This document shows, in pieces, positions 11,624-24,347 of a stretch of DNA of 64,000 bases (the first letter of the stretch is position 1; every line of letters begins with the position of its first letter). The translations under genes and the position numbers were made by a program. The stretch covers positions 49,870,811-49,934,810 of the forward strand of contig JAVHZZ010000011.1 of NCBI GenBank assembly GCA_036250195.1, given 5' to 3'. Origin of the DNA: Mixophyes australis (Eukaryota > Chordata > Amphibia > Anura > Limnodynastidae). The notes beneath the pieces were generated by a model. The model was not told where the DNA came from. It did not search any database and worked only from the letters and a program-made list of their open reading frames with translations.

Positions 11624-13829
11624 AGACTTTATATAACATTATATTAAGTACACTCTTTGGAGAGAGCCTGAAGGGAAATAATTGGTGGGTGGGGCCGTTT
11701 ATTACATACACAGTTACCATGAAGAAAGACCTCAAAAACAGAGAACTGATGAGCTGACCTACAGTGAACCGTGTTATTGGACTGTCCCTGGCCTTTGACC
11801 TATAGCAAAGTGACTAGTGCACCTGTGAGTGAAACTCCTGTTATACAACCAACCTCCCTGCATTATCTTGTGCATAAATAACTCAACTCTGCTTCTTGGG
11901 CAGCAAAATGTTCATTATTGAAGCTTTGTGCTGGTACTGGCTGTGTGTGCGCTTTACCCTCAGGCTTTTGGCTCTTTGAATGGTATTTTTGTACTTAATT
12001 TCTGAACACAACTCTATTTTTAGTAAATCGCATTTTGTGCTTTGGAACTACGACCAGATCGGACATCCACTTATTTACCTTCAATAACTCTTAACCTTGG
12101 GAGCCATGAAGTAAGGAAGGGCACTAGCTATAACAGCTAGGAGTAGAGAGTTCTAGTAGTGAAGACTGGACAGGAGACTAAATGCAGTTTCTTATTGAAC
12201 AGAAACCACTGGCAATGAAATCAGGGGCTGTATTTAATACACAGCCTTGTCTTAAGGGCTTGAATAGCCAGGAAGGAGTGGTTCTGTCAGCTCTCTTAAG
12301 TCTGTGCTGTCAGCACTGGCAGTGCACATGTACACTTCAGCAACAGTGGAGGGTTGGGAAAGTACAGAGGATTTAAAAAGAAAATAAGGTGTACTGATGT
12401 GAAGGACCTTTAGGGTACAGATGATCTGGGTTTTCTGTGTTACATGTGTTATGTCCAGAAAAGATTTAGAAAGATCAAGGTGAATATTAACTAACCCAAT
12501 TCCAGCTAAATACTCTTGCTTTTGTAAGTATCTTGTGCTTACAATAACTTAACTTGTTTAACTGCAATAATATGTACTCAATATTGTTCAACAGTTGCTT
12601 CAAGCTTGGATAACAAATCACAGACAGTAGCATTAGACAAGGTGCACAAGTTATTTTTTTAGTTACTATTCTAAATTGGTATAACAACATGTGGTGCGGG
12701 GGGCCTCAAATACAAACCAGTGTGAACCAGAGTGGCTACAGTTTAGACTTCACACAGTTATGAGATATTTTAGTTTTACCACATTTTTGAGTTTTACTGA
12801 AATCCTATGATTTAGAAAAGTATTTAATATAATGTAAATTTATTTGGTATGTAAATAAATGTTATGTGTCTGTTTATTATCTAGAGTCCACCATATTGAC
12901 ATTTTGTGTAATATATTAGGATGTGCTGATGCCGTTTCCTATTCTAGCACATAATTTTCTGTTCCACGTAGCAGAAATTGGCCATGCAATTTCTCAACAT
13001 GCTAATGGATTCTGTTAATCTGAATAGGTGTCCCAATTTTTTAAGTCGTGCAAGCTTGCAATAGCCACATGAAATTTAAAACTGGTTTGAAAAAACTGAT
13101 CATAATGAAATATGTCTGTTAAAAGGATATGGTTTATAATCTTTAGAAGCTCTTTGAAAACACATCTCTTTTTAGAGGTGACCTTGTCCTCGATATTCAC
13201 ACTAATGTACCCTCACAGCTATCCCAATCTCCACTTGTGACTGGATCACTTATAAAGGACTTATGGTGTAAATTTATTTAAAGGAAATTGTGCAGAGAGC
13301 TTATTTATATAATTGCAAATGTACTTATTTTTGATATTGTGTGTCTGTTGGTAAAGTAAATATCTTTATTGCTGAGACCAGAGTAGGAAATTTGATTTGT
13401 GTTTTAACTTTGCTAGAGGAAATGCGTTATTTCTGAGGTATATACTTGATGCAATAAGCCTTTGTTGAGGAAGTCTCTTGTATATTTTGGTAGGGAAATG
13501 ACTTCTTTGGGGTTTTGTAACTTTCCTTTGGGAGTGTGTATTCTGCAACTGTCTGAAGAAAGGACCAATATTAATATCATGATAATTAGTCTTTTTGATG
13601 TGTGAGGGTCCAGCACCTGAAGGCACAGGAAGGTTTAATGAGACGTGCTGTTAGATTTTCTCTGTGTCTAAAACAAAATGCAGGAAATCATAGCAAGTTT
13701 TAGGATATCACAGATAAGTGTAAATATTGTTAGCTTTGCATTGCATGTAAATCCATGTTTCGGTAAACACATTGCATCCGGATTTAAAAAAATAAGTCAG
13801 ACCTCAGGGGGCTGGCTTACCCTGTGAGT
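11624..13829. other. No gene recognised
   Basis: This is a 2.2-kb A/T-rich stretch. Part of it (11660-12060) has a GGGTGGGGCCGTTTATTACA segment and an ATAAATAAC word that might be LTR-like, but no paired end or coding homology is visible. Confidence 0.45.
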
Positions 13830-14349
13830 CTGTGTTCAAATCTATATAAAAAGCACTGTATTCTATTGAAAATTGTTCTTCTTGCTTCATCTGACCTGCT
13901 CCCTGGTACCTTCAACCAGGGTCAGCAAATAAACATCACTTGCTTCAAATACCTGCTTGGAAAATTCTCTATCCCTGTGACCTACAGATTAGACCCAACT
14001 CTAATCCGTTCCCAGCTGCTTCTGAGGTTTTGACCCAGCTTTCCGGTATCACCACTCTGCACTCTACCCAGCAGCTCTGGCCAGAGCGATAGGCCAGGGG
14101 GATCCATCCACAGCAACCCTGATCCATAGGAAGAGGTCAGGGGTACCAGCCCAGGTACACCAGTAACGGGGCACACTAGCAGCATCACTTACCCAGAAGA
14201 AACACAGTACTGGATGCCGGTAAGGAGTCCAGTGGTGACAGCATTTGTAAGCCCCTCCTAATGCAGTTAGAGGGCGCATTTGGGATAACAAACGGGAACG
14301 GTGGCAAAGTGAGCCAAGGCGGTTCCTAGCAACAACAGACAGGGTGGCA
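13830..14349 (+). repeat. Possible decayed LTR
   Basis: A TATATAAAAAGCAC box near 13845, an AATAAA signal at about 13928 and a GC-richer tail ending near CATCCTGTCACA (14360) give the layout of a retroelement LTR. I see no internal coding sequence of this element and no second LTR. It runs directly into an L2 tail. Confidence 0.35.
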
Positions 14350-14592
14350 TAGGCGGTCCATCCTGTCACACCACTCTAAGCCACACTTGCTCCTCTTGTT
14401 TCAGCTGTGCCCTCTTCCATTTTGAATGTAAGCTCTCTAATGAGCAGGGTCCTCCATACCCTTTGTTTTCATGTCTGCATTTATTTTGTCTACCTTGTAT
14501 GTTCTTGTTTTATGTATTTCCTGTTCTCCCTACTGTACGGCGCTGTGGAGCACTGTGGCACCTTACAAATCTACAATAATAATAAATATAGT
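14350..14592 (+). repeat. L2-type LINE 3' end
   Basis: The segment ends with CTGTACGGCGCTGTGGAGCA, then CTTACAAATCTACAATAATAATAA. The same tail closes the longer L2 element at 35577-35640. Upstream words TAAGCTCTCTAATGAGCAGG and CTTGTATGTTCTTG are typical of this 3' untranslated region. It is 5'-truncated with no coding sequence. Confidence 0.7.
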
Positions 14593-17500
14593 TCCCTACT
14601 ACCAGGCCCACATTTGTGGAAAGGACATGTAGACCTTGCCGAAGGCATCAGGACTGTAATGTGGTACTTTGTTCACTTTGCACATTTTTAGTAAAATTGT
14701 TTTTTGTTTCTATGTTTAAAGTGTATTTATAAATTATAAAGAATTAGGAAAAAAGTATTTCCGTTTATTTATTTTATATAGGTGACATGTAGTAGAATTT
14801 AGGACCATGAAATGCAATAACACTGAATAGTGTCATGGGATGACACATAACATTGTTTAAAAATTGTTAAATCCAGAACTACCTTCTACACATACATTTT
14901 ACGCAAACATAAAACAAATATCAATAAATCATTTGCCATTGGGTATTCATGTGTCCTTCTGTGCAGAAAGTTTGGATAGCACTGTTCAATGACTACATGC
15001 TGACTGAATAAATAACTAAAGATGGGTTGTTGGGTTGCCCTGGTGAACTGACTTTACTGGTAATTCTCCACCTTCCGCTGTTTTCCTTCATTCCAACTGC
15101 ACTACACCAGTGATAGCCGCACAGAAATGCCAGTCACCAATGACTGTTTTAACTACAATTATTATTCCGCTACCTTATGAAAAAATTCCCTGTACCTTCA
15201 AATTGTAAGCTCATTTGTGCATGGCCATCTTTACTTTTTGTTTCATGTCAATGTATGTAATTTATTTGTATCGTGATCCCCTCAATATGTCTTTAGTACA
15301 GGTTACTTTTAAATTATTGTAGAACTATATTATTCTAATATCTTCTAAACTGATATTTCACCTTCAGCACAGCCACAATACGTGAGCCACGTCTATAATC
15401 CTCAGATTACTAGCAGCATTTAAGCAGCAAGTGGAATATGGTTATTTTTTTCTATTGCCCAACTTTAAATCAAACAGCAAATTGGAATAATCTATTTGCT
15501 GAGAATTTTTGTAATAACAGTCATCAAATTCTAGTTTTGTTATTTATATTCAGTCAAAGTTAAATATTTTCTCTTTCAAGGTAATATTGATGTCATTTAT
15601 TTAACAATTTATCTCCAGAACATTCTGAAAGAAACCAAGCCCTGCGGGCACTGCTTAATATTTGCATTGTGTATTCAGTTTCCAAGACTGACTTGTGAAC
15701 ATAAAGAGCCTCCGGTTAGTACTAATTACCTAATAGAAAAAAAAGACTAGCCCACGAGGGATCCATAATATTAAATGCATACAAAACATATTTAAGAATT
15801 TGTGACCTATTGCATAAATCTAGAACATTAAGGAAGAGACTTTGTCTTGCAGAGATTTTCCGACACCTGTTATGTGCACACCACTGGGACTATAAATGGG
15901 CTGTCAGATAAAGGCCCTAATCCAATCTGCTCTTGAGAAGCCAGTTACTTCAGCAGAAAAATTAACTTCAAGCCAATAGGATTTTCTGTTGTTTTATGAT
16001 TTCTTTTATTGTTTTTCGGTTATAATAAACCTTTTATTAATAATTTATATATTATCTGCCTTACATGGTGTGTTGATCTACACACCTATTAACAACCAGG
16101 ATTAAATAGAAACTGACGCACAACCAGAATCTGATAGCCAGGTCCTGACTGTACCGGAATTTACATTCCCTTGCGCCATCCTTCGCACCTGCACTGCTGG
16201 TCTACCCTATATGTGTTTTGTAGCAATTTTCTTTACTAGAACGATTTAGAAACCTCTCTAGACTGGACTTCATTTACCACCTTTGCTATGTGACTTCAGG
16301 CCGTATCTGAACAGTGCAGTCTCCAGCACTCATACGGTTTCAAATTTACCCATTGACCACTAATCGTAAACTACTTCTACAGTGAGTGCAGTATGTTTAC
16401 CACCCCTCACCATTTGGGACTGGTGGTGACCTATATTCTGGAGCCCTTTCTATGCCGATTGGTATCATCATTGGAATTTAGAAGAGCCGTATTTTCTTTT
16501 TTAATTTGTATGTGTGTTTTTAATTCTTTCTTAAGAGAGTGTAGAATATATTTACACTGTTGTAGTCCTTTTATTATTCTATATTGGTGTCTGGAATACA
16601 TATGAATCCATGATGCTTAGAGGAGGAGTTTGACTATTTTGAAAAACATTTGGGAGTGTCGTATTTTTGGCACGCAGATATTGAATCTGGTGTGGTACGC
16701 TTATATTGGAGCACTACTCAAAGTGGTTTCATTTGTGATACAATTTTTGGAAAAGGTGGTCTGTGTCATTCGCTTGGACAAAGCAGAGTTCATTTTGGTT
16801 TTATGATATGCAGATACATTTTTTTTTTTTATATAAAAGAGCAAAAATTCCAATTTCACCTGCGCACTCATTTTTTTTCCCCACTAGGTTCAATATTCAC
16901 ACAGTATTAAACAATGTCTGTTGTAATGTTTCTGGTTTTTTTATGATGACTACATGTGAGAGTATGGTGGCATGAATAACAGTGAGAAGATTAAAAAGAA
17001 TTGTTTGTTCCCCAAGCATTCTGGGCACTAAATTACAACCATCTATTGTATTTATGTAAAGACTACACTATCAAAGCGACCTCTCGTCTCTACTTCTCCA
17101 CCTGGTCCAACAGTGGGTATTTTGATGACGACCGACACTGCTATTTTTCAGGGAGTGTGTATTATGAGCACCTGAAATTGTTGTGAACTGTGGGTCATTA
17201 AATGATATTTTCAGTCTTATTAAATGTACATACATTTTGCTTTTCTAATTCTAGCTTTTATATCTCACTACTGGCTAATATCTGTATTTTATGCAATTCT
17301 GCATTGTTTAGTTATGTTGTATGTATGGATGTTGCATTGTACCGCTTTCCATTATGTTAGGTTATCGGTTGTTATAGACAAGACACTTCTCTTGTATTCT
17401 GCATGTACATTTTTACGTAGAGTTGAAGCACTATTGATGGCACCATGCTTGATATGTTCCTGCCTCATTCCCACCCAGAGTGAGTTTATGTTTAGAGTTA

Positions 17501-17594
17501 GTTTTCATCAGGTTCTACGTTTTCCATTTCATGCATGTCTCCTGAATGAGGCATTAGTTATTTCAGGGTGTGTCCATAGGTTTGAGAATCATAT
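14593..17594. other. No gene recognised
   Basis: This is 3 kb of A/T-rich sequence. Segments around 16370-17180 look like decayed repeats of unknown type. Frames of 60-86 codons show no domain. Confidence 0.45.
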
Positions 17595-18104
17595 TGTCAT
17601 GCGTCAGACCAGATGCCACGCTTACCTTGGTCTGCTGCACACCTTCTTTATCTGCGCCCCTGGCTTGGCTCTCTGGCAATCAGGGAACATGCATGCACAA
17701 GCGCACATCCACTGTTTAATACATTGGTTCATTCATTCACTGCAGGGAATCTCTTCCTCTTCCCCTTACACTATTTAAAGCACTGGTATATATGGATGCT
17801 TGCCAGATTTCATGTAGGCTTAGCTTTTCTTCTCTGGTGCTTTCTGCTCTCATTGCATATTACCAGCGTGTTCCTGGTATCAGTCATCTCCGGTGTATTC
17901 CTCGTATCTGTCATGTTCAGCATATTCCTGGTATCTGTCATCTCCAGTGTGTTTGGAGGGCCACGACCTACCTGGTACTACTGCGAAGTCCATACCTCCT
18001 TTTTCTTGGCTAAAACCTACACCATGTTAGATTTTGCTCATTCGCAACAGGTAATACCAACTCAGGCTGTTTGTCTCAGAGTCTACTTTTGTATTGATGT
18101 GACA
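17595..18104 (+). repeat. Putative 5' LTR of gypsy element
   Basis: The segment starts TGTCATGCGTCAGACC and ends near GATGTGACA, followed by GTAAGATCTGGCC and then the gag start at 18121, the usual LTR, primer site, ATG order. ACACTATTTAAAGCAC (17770) is a plausible TATA region. Three imperfect repeats of TTCCTGGTATC-like words lie at 17870-17950. No 3' LTR is present to define the ends. Confidence 0.4.
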
Positions 18105-18120
18105 GTAAGATCTGGCCAAT

Positions 18121-20455
18121 ATGGACTCTGCAGATAACCCATATCCAAAATATCTTTTCCAACACCTTTTGGGTAGGGTGTACAAACAAGAGACTCCCAA
18201 GGTACAATTAGTACAAAGTCTTCAAGGTCTTTCTGTCTGGCTGAATATGCGTAACAACACCTTGGATATCCCTGCATTACCCAGAGGACTGGTTGTCTCT
18301 TCAGCTCAGTTGCTCCAGTTATATCCTCTAATCTTTGAATTCCCACATCGGTGAAATTTGATGGAGACCCAAGAACTTTCTGCAGCTCTCTTAATCAATG
18401 TGACATTTAATTTGAGCTACTCCCAGGAAGCCTCTATGGAAAGAGCTAAAGTGACTTACATCATCTCCCTACTATCTGGTCAGGCATTGGCTTGGTTACC
18501 CCCCCCCCCCCCTTCATCATCTCCCTACTATCTGGTCAGGCATTGGCTTGGTTACCCCCCCTTCATCATCTCCCTACTATCTGGTCAGGCATTGGCTTGG
18601 TTTTTCACAACTCTTTCCGTGTTGTAATCGGCAGCACATGCATACCATAAGCTTGTTTTTCCTATGTCTAGTACCCTGAAAGTGTATGGGGGACATAGTC
18701 TTCACTGTGGAGGCGTGACTTCTCCGGGTGAATGTAGTATATACGTACAGTATGTTACAACTGAAGAACTTGATAGATTCAAAACTATACCTGTACTGTG
18801 TAGGGGCAGGTCCATTTGCGTGCCTCCAGTCCCAGGAAAACATCTGGTCCTAATGGATTCAGGGGAAGTAGTAAGGTTCAACTTTTTACTCTCTGCAGTC
18901 TCTGCTTTTCTGTATTATGCAGCAGCAATTAGCTCTTATAGCCAATTGGGCTGTGACTACACTACTTTTGGAAACTCCTGTCTTCTTACCTGCCAGATAC
19001 CTTGTGATAACGTGTAGTAACAGACTGCTCCTCTAACCATTCATAAAGGTGCTATTCATAAAGAGACCATTGCTATTTTTGGGGATTCCTTGTACTTCTA
19101 GTTCAATCATTCTGGGCCCTCCCTGCATTCAGCTATATTCACCAAATGTCGATTGGTGTTCTGCTCAAGTTTTGGCTTGGGGCACCTCCTATCACGCTTG
19201 TTGTATCAGTAAAATCATACCTACCTCACATGTTTCTCTATTTTCTATTCCAGTTAATCCATCTATTCCTCCTCTCAAAAATAATGTTTTCAGGATGTCT
19301 TCTGCTAACAACTGTCTGAGGTTCTGCCGTCTCATCAAGTTTGATCTATGGATTTCATACCTGGAAGAGTACCCCGTGGTTGATTATATCCCTCATCACT
19401 TTCTGAAACTAAAACTATGTCTGAATAGATAAAAGTAAACCTGCAATGCAAATTAAACCGTCTTCTCTGCGCTGGGTTCTTTGATGGGATGGGAGTCTCT
19501 AGTCATGTATTGGTTACCGTGGACTAAATCTTGGAGACCATAAAAATCGTTACTCCCTTTCCTCGATTAATGGACTTTTTGATCAGAATAAAGGTACCAC
19601 CATTTTTGCAAGTTAAATCATATAGCACTTATTAATCTCATCCAAATCCATCAAGGGAATGAATGGAAAATTACTTTTAATATTCACGATGGCCACTATG
19701 AATATCTGATAATGCACTTTGGCCTGTGCAATACACCTGCAGTGTTCCAATGTTTTATAAATTAAATATTTTAAGACCTGCTCTATCAATGTGCAGTAGT
19801 ATATCTGGATGACATTTTAATATTCTCCACAACTCATCATGCATCAATCTTATTTACCTGCAAACATCAACTATTCTGTAAATTGGAAAAAAAAATATGT
19901 CTTTTGAGCAAGATTAAATGCCTTTTCTAGGATATATTGTCCCTGGTTCAGGGTTACAAGTGGACCCAGAAAAGGCCCAAGCAGTTCGTCATTGGCCTTA
20001 ACCTTCTGGTCTCAAGTCCACCCAATGTTTTCTTGGCTTTGGCAATAATCATAGGCAATTTTTTTGTGGTTACTCCTCATTAGCAACCCTAATTATTGCA
20101 CTCCCTCGAAAGTGGACCAATGCCAGAATTTAGTCTACTGCCGCCACAAAAGCCTTCCTTTCTCTGAAGCAGGTATATTCTACCACCCCAGTTCTCAAAC
20201 AACGCAGTACTTCACAACCTTTTCTCTTAGAGGTTGGATTACGAGCCATTCTTTCTCAGAAAACCTATACTGGAAAACTCCATCCATGTAGTTTTCCTCT
20301 CTCACAAGTTCCTGCCAGCAGAAAAAAATTATACCATCAGGGATAAAGAACTGTTGGCTATGACACTAGCACTCGAACAACAGAGATATCTCCTCAAAAG
20401 GTTCTCTATTTCCTGTAGCAGTCTTTACGGATCATAAAAATGTATAACAACCACT
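18121..20455 (+). pseudogene. Gypsy gag-pol pseudogene
   Basis: The gag frame opens at 18121 (MDSADNPY). A segment at 18355-18490 encodes KFDGDPRTF-like and RAKVTYIISLLSGQALAW words, the capsid signature of sushi-type Ty3/gypsy elements and of their domesticated relatives. The protease trace is VLMDSGEVV near 18850. Reverse transcriptase is visible from 19550 with HFGLCNTPAVFQ and the catalytic YLDDILIFS at about 19800-19830. The connection domain follows at 19950 (VPGSGLQVDPEKAQAV), then RNase H with YTIRDKELLAMTLALEQ (20330-20400). Frameshifts and stops are frequent, so it is inactive. The family replicates through cytoplasmic virus-like particles. Confidence 0.85.
18458..18601 (+). repeat. 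Triplicated 49-56 bp unit within gypsy gag
   Basis: The unit TCATCATCTCCCTACTATCT plus GGTCAGGCATTGGCTTGG is present three times, starting at 18458, 18514 and 18563. Runs of 12 and 7 C separate the copies, which accounts for the unequal spacing. It duplicates the capsid ISLLSGQALAW coding segment. Confidence 0.92.
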
Positions 20456-21019
20456 ATAGTACCACCATACTAGTATCTTAAAATCCAACATATCCTTATT
20501 TATTATTAGGTCAGACTTGTGGCAACTGCAATTGTTCCTTTTGCTAGTGTCTTGCTAGTTTTAAGCCCTCTTAAAATAGTAAATACTTGTGGGCAGAGTC
20601 ACCTGCTATATCTGTTTATATATATGATTATATATGTATCTCAAGTACTTAATTGTTCATCCCCTTATACAGTACTGGTCAACTTTTGAAGCATGGGGGG
20701 AAGGCACATTTTTGGGACCCACCTAGTTGCATTTGCACCAAAAAAGCAACTACAAGCTGCATGTAAGAATAGATATGAATGCTATGTGCATCTGTTTAAC
20801 ATGCAGTATGTATGCCCTGGATGCTTTTGCAAATGAGTCCAGAAACCAAGCTCAGTTTTCCCATTTATTTTTAAGTGCCCATTCACTTCAATTGAGTTTA
20901 GACTGTGTGCCCATTGAAATGAATTGGTCTCCTTGGAAACACAGTGGACCCTGTCAACATTCTGCTATAGGTACAACAAAGTTTTAGGTATGGCCCTCTA
21001 TTTTATATTTATATAATAA

Positions 21020-21069
<50 letters not shown>

Positions 21070-21540
21070 CACTACAGTGGTTGAATTTAAACTTTGTTTA
21101 TTTGCATTAAAGCGAGCTCGAGATTTAACATGATAGTTGAACAAGCAGCATGTACTGTGTCAGATTATATTGAGGAAGAGAAATTAATAATATCAAGCAT
21201 TGCTTATGACAACATTTTTGCAAAACGATTTTGTAGTCATCATGAGATCACATTTTATGACATCCTAGACCTTTCTTCATCTCTGTCCTCTCTGTACAAA
21301 AAAAACAAACATATCCAGCATATTAGTTGAAAGGTAAGTTATCACATAATTGGCTAAATGTCAGTTATGACAAAATAAAAAGAAAGGTCATTCCTGCTCT
21401 TTTCATAAAGAGAACAGAAAGCTATTGTTCTGTATTGACATGAAATGGAGTTATATTATTTCACAAAAATCTTTTGAAATTCTCACTAAAAGTATAATTC
21501 CATTTGAAATAATATCTGTAATAAAGCTAATATTTGACCA
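20456..21540. other. No gene recognised
   Basis: There is no coding homology in this 1.1-kb stretch. It contains an alternating AT tract at 21019-21068 and ends at the hAT-B target site. Confidence 0.5.
21019..21068. repeat. AT dinucleotide microsatellite
   Basis: The tract is about 50 bases of alternating TA with one G interruption at 21036. It is a simple length-variable repeat. Confidence 0.95.
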
Positions 21541-21863
21541 ATAATCGTTAGGGATGTGCACCGGCGACTTTTGGTGTCTCGTGTTTTGTGTTTTGGATTC
21601 GGATTTTCGTGATGTTTTGGGTTCGGATTTGTTTCGCAAAACACCTGCCGAAAGGTTTTGGTTCGGATTTAAGGTTTTGGATTCGGATTTTTTTTGAAAA
21701 AAGCATAAAAAGTTCAAAAATTTAGTTTTTGGGCTTATTTTCACTCTTATGCTATTATTAACCTCAATAACATTCATTAACAAGCATTTCCACTAATTTA
21801 CAGTGTATTCTGAAAACCTCACAATATAGCTATTAGTCCAAAACGTTGCAACGAGGTATCTTT

Positions 21864-22215
21864 CTGGACTGCTTAGTGGAGTGGTCCCCACAATATAATA
21901 AGAAAACCATCAACTGGTCTTAATCGCACCAAAAAATGTACCTGGACTGCGTAGAGGAGTGGTCACCACAATATAATTTAAAAACCCTGAACTTGTATGA
22001 TTCGCACCAATAAATGTAACTGGACTGCGTAGAGGAGTGGTCACCACAATATAAATTAAAAACCCTGAACTTGTATTAATCGCACCAATAAATGTATCTG
22101 GACTGCGTAGAGGAGTGGTCACCAGAATATAATAAGAAAACCATCAACTGGTCTTAATCGCACCAAAAAATGTACCTGAACTGCGTAGAGGAGTGGGTCA
22201 CCACAATATATGATA
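21864..22215 (-). repeat. 78-bp tandem array in hAT-B 3' region
   Basis: The word CTGGACTGCGTAGAGGAGTG starts at 21864 (variant), 21942, 22020, 22098 and 22176, an exact 78-base spacing, so there are about 4.5 units. Each unit has GGTCACCACAATATAAT. The same monomer forms a longer, less regular array in the second hAT-B copy at 62182-62840. The array is non-coding and lies between the terminal repeats and the gene end. Confidence 0.95.
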
Positions 22216-23728
22216 GTAGATGCTGCTACTGATGCAGCTGTTGCTGTTTCTGCGGAAGGCGATGCATCTACCCAGTGGGCTGTCACAGTCATCTAGTCCT
22301 TCGTTTGCCCAGTACCACTTGTCCACATGTCTGTGGTTAAGTGGACAGTGGGTACAACTGCATTTTTCAGAGCAATGAGGACACTTGATCGTACTTCTCT
22401 GTACATTTTTGGTATCGCCTGCCTAGTGAAGTGGAATCTCGACGGGATTTGGTACCGGGGACACAATACCTCCATCAACCCTCTAAATCCCACTCCACTG
22501 ATGGCGGACACCGGGCGCACGTCTAACACCAACATTGCAGTTACAGCCGCAGTTATACGCTTTGCAATAGGGTGACTACTATCGTATTTTGTGGTCATGG
22601 CAAACGACTGTTGGACGGTCAATTGTTTTGTGTAAGACTTAGCGGTCTTACAAATTCCCCTCTGGGAAGATGACCGACTAACAGCAGCAACAGCAGCAGT
22701 GGCAGTAGTAGGCGTACCGCTGCAGGATTCCTTGGATGAATCCTGTATTGGAGAGGACTCAGTCTGGCTGCTGACTTGGGCTGCAGGACTGAATCTGATG
22801 GAGATCGTGGAGGAAGTTGACGAGGAGGGTGTTGCTGGTGTGTATCCAACTGGACCACGGGATTTAGGTGTCCCTGTACCGATGACGGTCCTAGCCCCAG
22901 TTCCTGAACTAACCACTGAACTATGAAGGTTATTCAGGTGACGTATAAGGGAGGATGTCCCTAGGTGGGCAAGATCCTTACCCCTGCTTATTTGAGCTTT
23001 ACATAAGCTACATATGGCCATACATTGGTTGTCCGGATTTGGATAAAAATAACTCCAGACCGAAGAGGTGCATTTTTTGGTCTTCTGACCAGGCATGACG
23101 ATGGGCTTTTTCATCCCATGGACATCAGTTGTTTCCCCCCCTGGTGCCTCATTTACAATAACGACATCACCATCCTCATCATCAAGTTCCTCCACAGCGC
23201 CAGCTACATCATCAATAGCCTCCTCCCGAGCCACCTCTTCCCATACAGTGATGGGAAGGTCAGGCTTGACAACCACCAACACCCTTGGACTCGCCTTGGG
23301 GATTTGTGATAATTTCTCTTTAGAAGGCAGAGTTGTTTGCTGTTTTGTTGCTGACAGCATAACTCTCTTCAATTTTTTGTAGGGGGGGGAGGAGGAGGAG
23401 GGCTAAGATCCTTGGGTGAAGATGGACCACTAGTCATGAACACGGGCCAGGGCCTAAGCCGTTCCTTGCCACTACTTTTCGTAAATGGCATATTGCTAAC
23501 TTTACGTTTCTCCTCAGATGATTTTAAGTTTCTCTTTTTGCTTTTTTTTGAGAACTTGGGCTTTTTGGATTTTACATGCCCTGTACTAGGAGATTGGGCA
23601 TCGGGCTTGGAAGACGACGTTGATGGCATTTCATCTTCTATGTCATGACTAGTGGCAGCAGCTTCAGCATTAGGAGGAAGTGGGTCTTGATCTTTCCCTA
23701 CTTTATCCTCCAAATTTTTGCTCTCCAT
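22206..23728 (-). pseudogene. hAT-B transposase, N-terminal half
   Basis: The start is at 23728 (MESKNLEDKV), preceded by ATAATGG. The first segment is open to about 23380, where a run of G/C bases, coding for Pro, shifts the frame. The second segment (22293-23372) is open for 359 codons. It carries an acidic linker (ELDDEDGDVVIVNE), a BED zinc finger near 22930-23080 (SSVWSYF, C-x2-C in ICSLC, GTSSLIRHLNNLH), a Ser/Thr-rich linker with Ala tracts, the MLVLDVRPVSAI block, and TTDMWTSGTGQTKD with the first catalytic Asp. After a stop, the homology continues to TAHWV and ends at 22206. The second Asp, the Glu and the hATC dimer region are absent. It could bind DNA but not transpose. Only two small lesions separate it from an open frame of about 500 codons. 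Confidence 0.88.
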
Positions 23729-24347
23729 TATATGTAGCACAATATACTGCAGAATGTGTGAACTTGGTAATATTGCAGTACCAATGGGCTTATACTGCAG
23801 GATTGGTTTGGCAAATTTTGTTGTAATTAAGAAAAAAATTAATTAGTTTTTTGTATATTTTTTTTATTAACTTTTTTTTAATTTTTTTAAACACTTGGGA
23901 ATATTGGGGAAATAACTATGCCCTTAGAAGCACAGAGCACGGGACACAGGACCACTGGACTGAACAGGACACAGCACACAGGACCCAGCAGCACCACTGA
24001 ACTCAAAATTGACAGAGCACAGCACACAGCACCACTGGACTGATACTGCAGAACACAGCACAGCACAGGACTAAACAGCACAGCACGAGATCTACCAGAA
24101 CAGAGGACCACCTAACACACCCTCCCTCTACCCTGATCAATGCCCGAGTGAAGATGGCGGCGACTAGCGGGGAATTTATAGGATCCGAGTATCGCGAGAT
24201 CCGACAACGGGATTATGACTCGGAGCCTCGCTTTCAAGTTTTCATTTGGCGCCAATACCCGGATCTGTCTCGGATCCGACTCGGATCAGCAACGTTCGGG
24301 TGGGCTCGGATTCAGGAAATCCGAGTGCACTCATCTCTAATAATCGT

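Larger units (their letters stand above)
17595..20455 (+). mobile_element. Ty3/gypsy (sushi-type) retrotransposon remnant
   Basis: Putative LTR, gag, protease, reverse transcriptase and the start of RNase H occur in the standard gypsy order on the plus strand. Integrase and a 3' LTR are missing. The element is cut off near 20455 and is broken by many stops. Confidence 0.85.
21549..24339 (-). mobile_element. hAT-B transposon, copy 1, internally deleted
   Basis: The left (3') end begins TAGGGATGTGCACCGGCGAC and the right (5') end is CATCTCTA, giving TAGAGATG on the minus strand. Flanks are ATAATCGT at 21541-21548 and ATAATCGT at 24340-24347, a perfect 8-bp target duplication. The 3' subterminal 150 bases repeat GGTTTTGGATTCGGAT-like words; the 5' end has a CTCGGATTT/AATCCGAG hairpin. 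The interior has a 78-bp repeat array and the N-terminal half of a transposase. The second half of the gene is gone, with the break near 22206. Confidence 0.95.

Noticed and set aside
17224..17778. 184-codon frame, and an overlapping 174-codon frame at 17613-18137
   Set aside because: The composition is irregular and no domain is visible. Both run into the putative gypsy LTR.
21864..22215. Regular repeats that might suggest a CRISPR array
   Set aside because: The 78-bp unit repeats as a whole with no unique spacers, it lies inside a hAT element, and the sequence is eukaryotic.
21549..24339. A domesticated ZBED-like host gene
   Set aside because: The locus keeps element termini, a perfect target duplication and a frameshift, which fits a recent transposon copy rather than a host gene.
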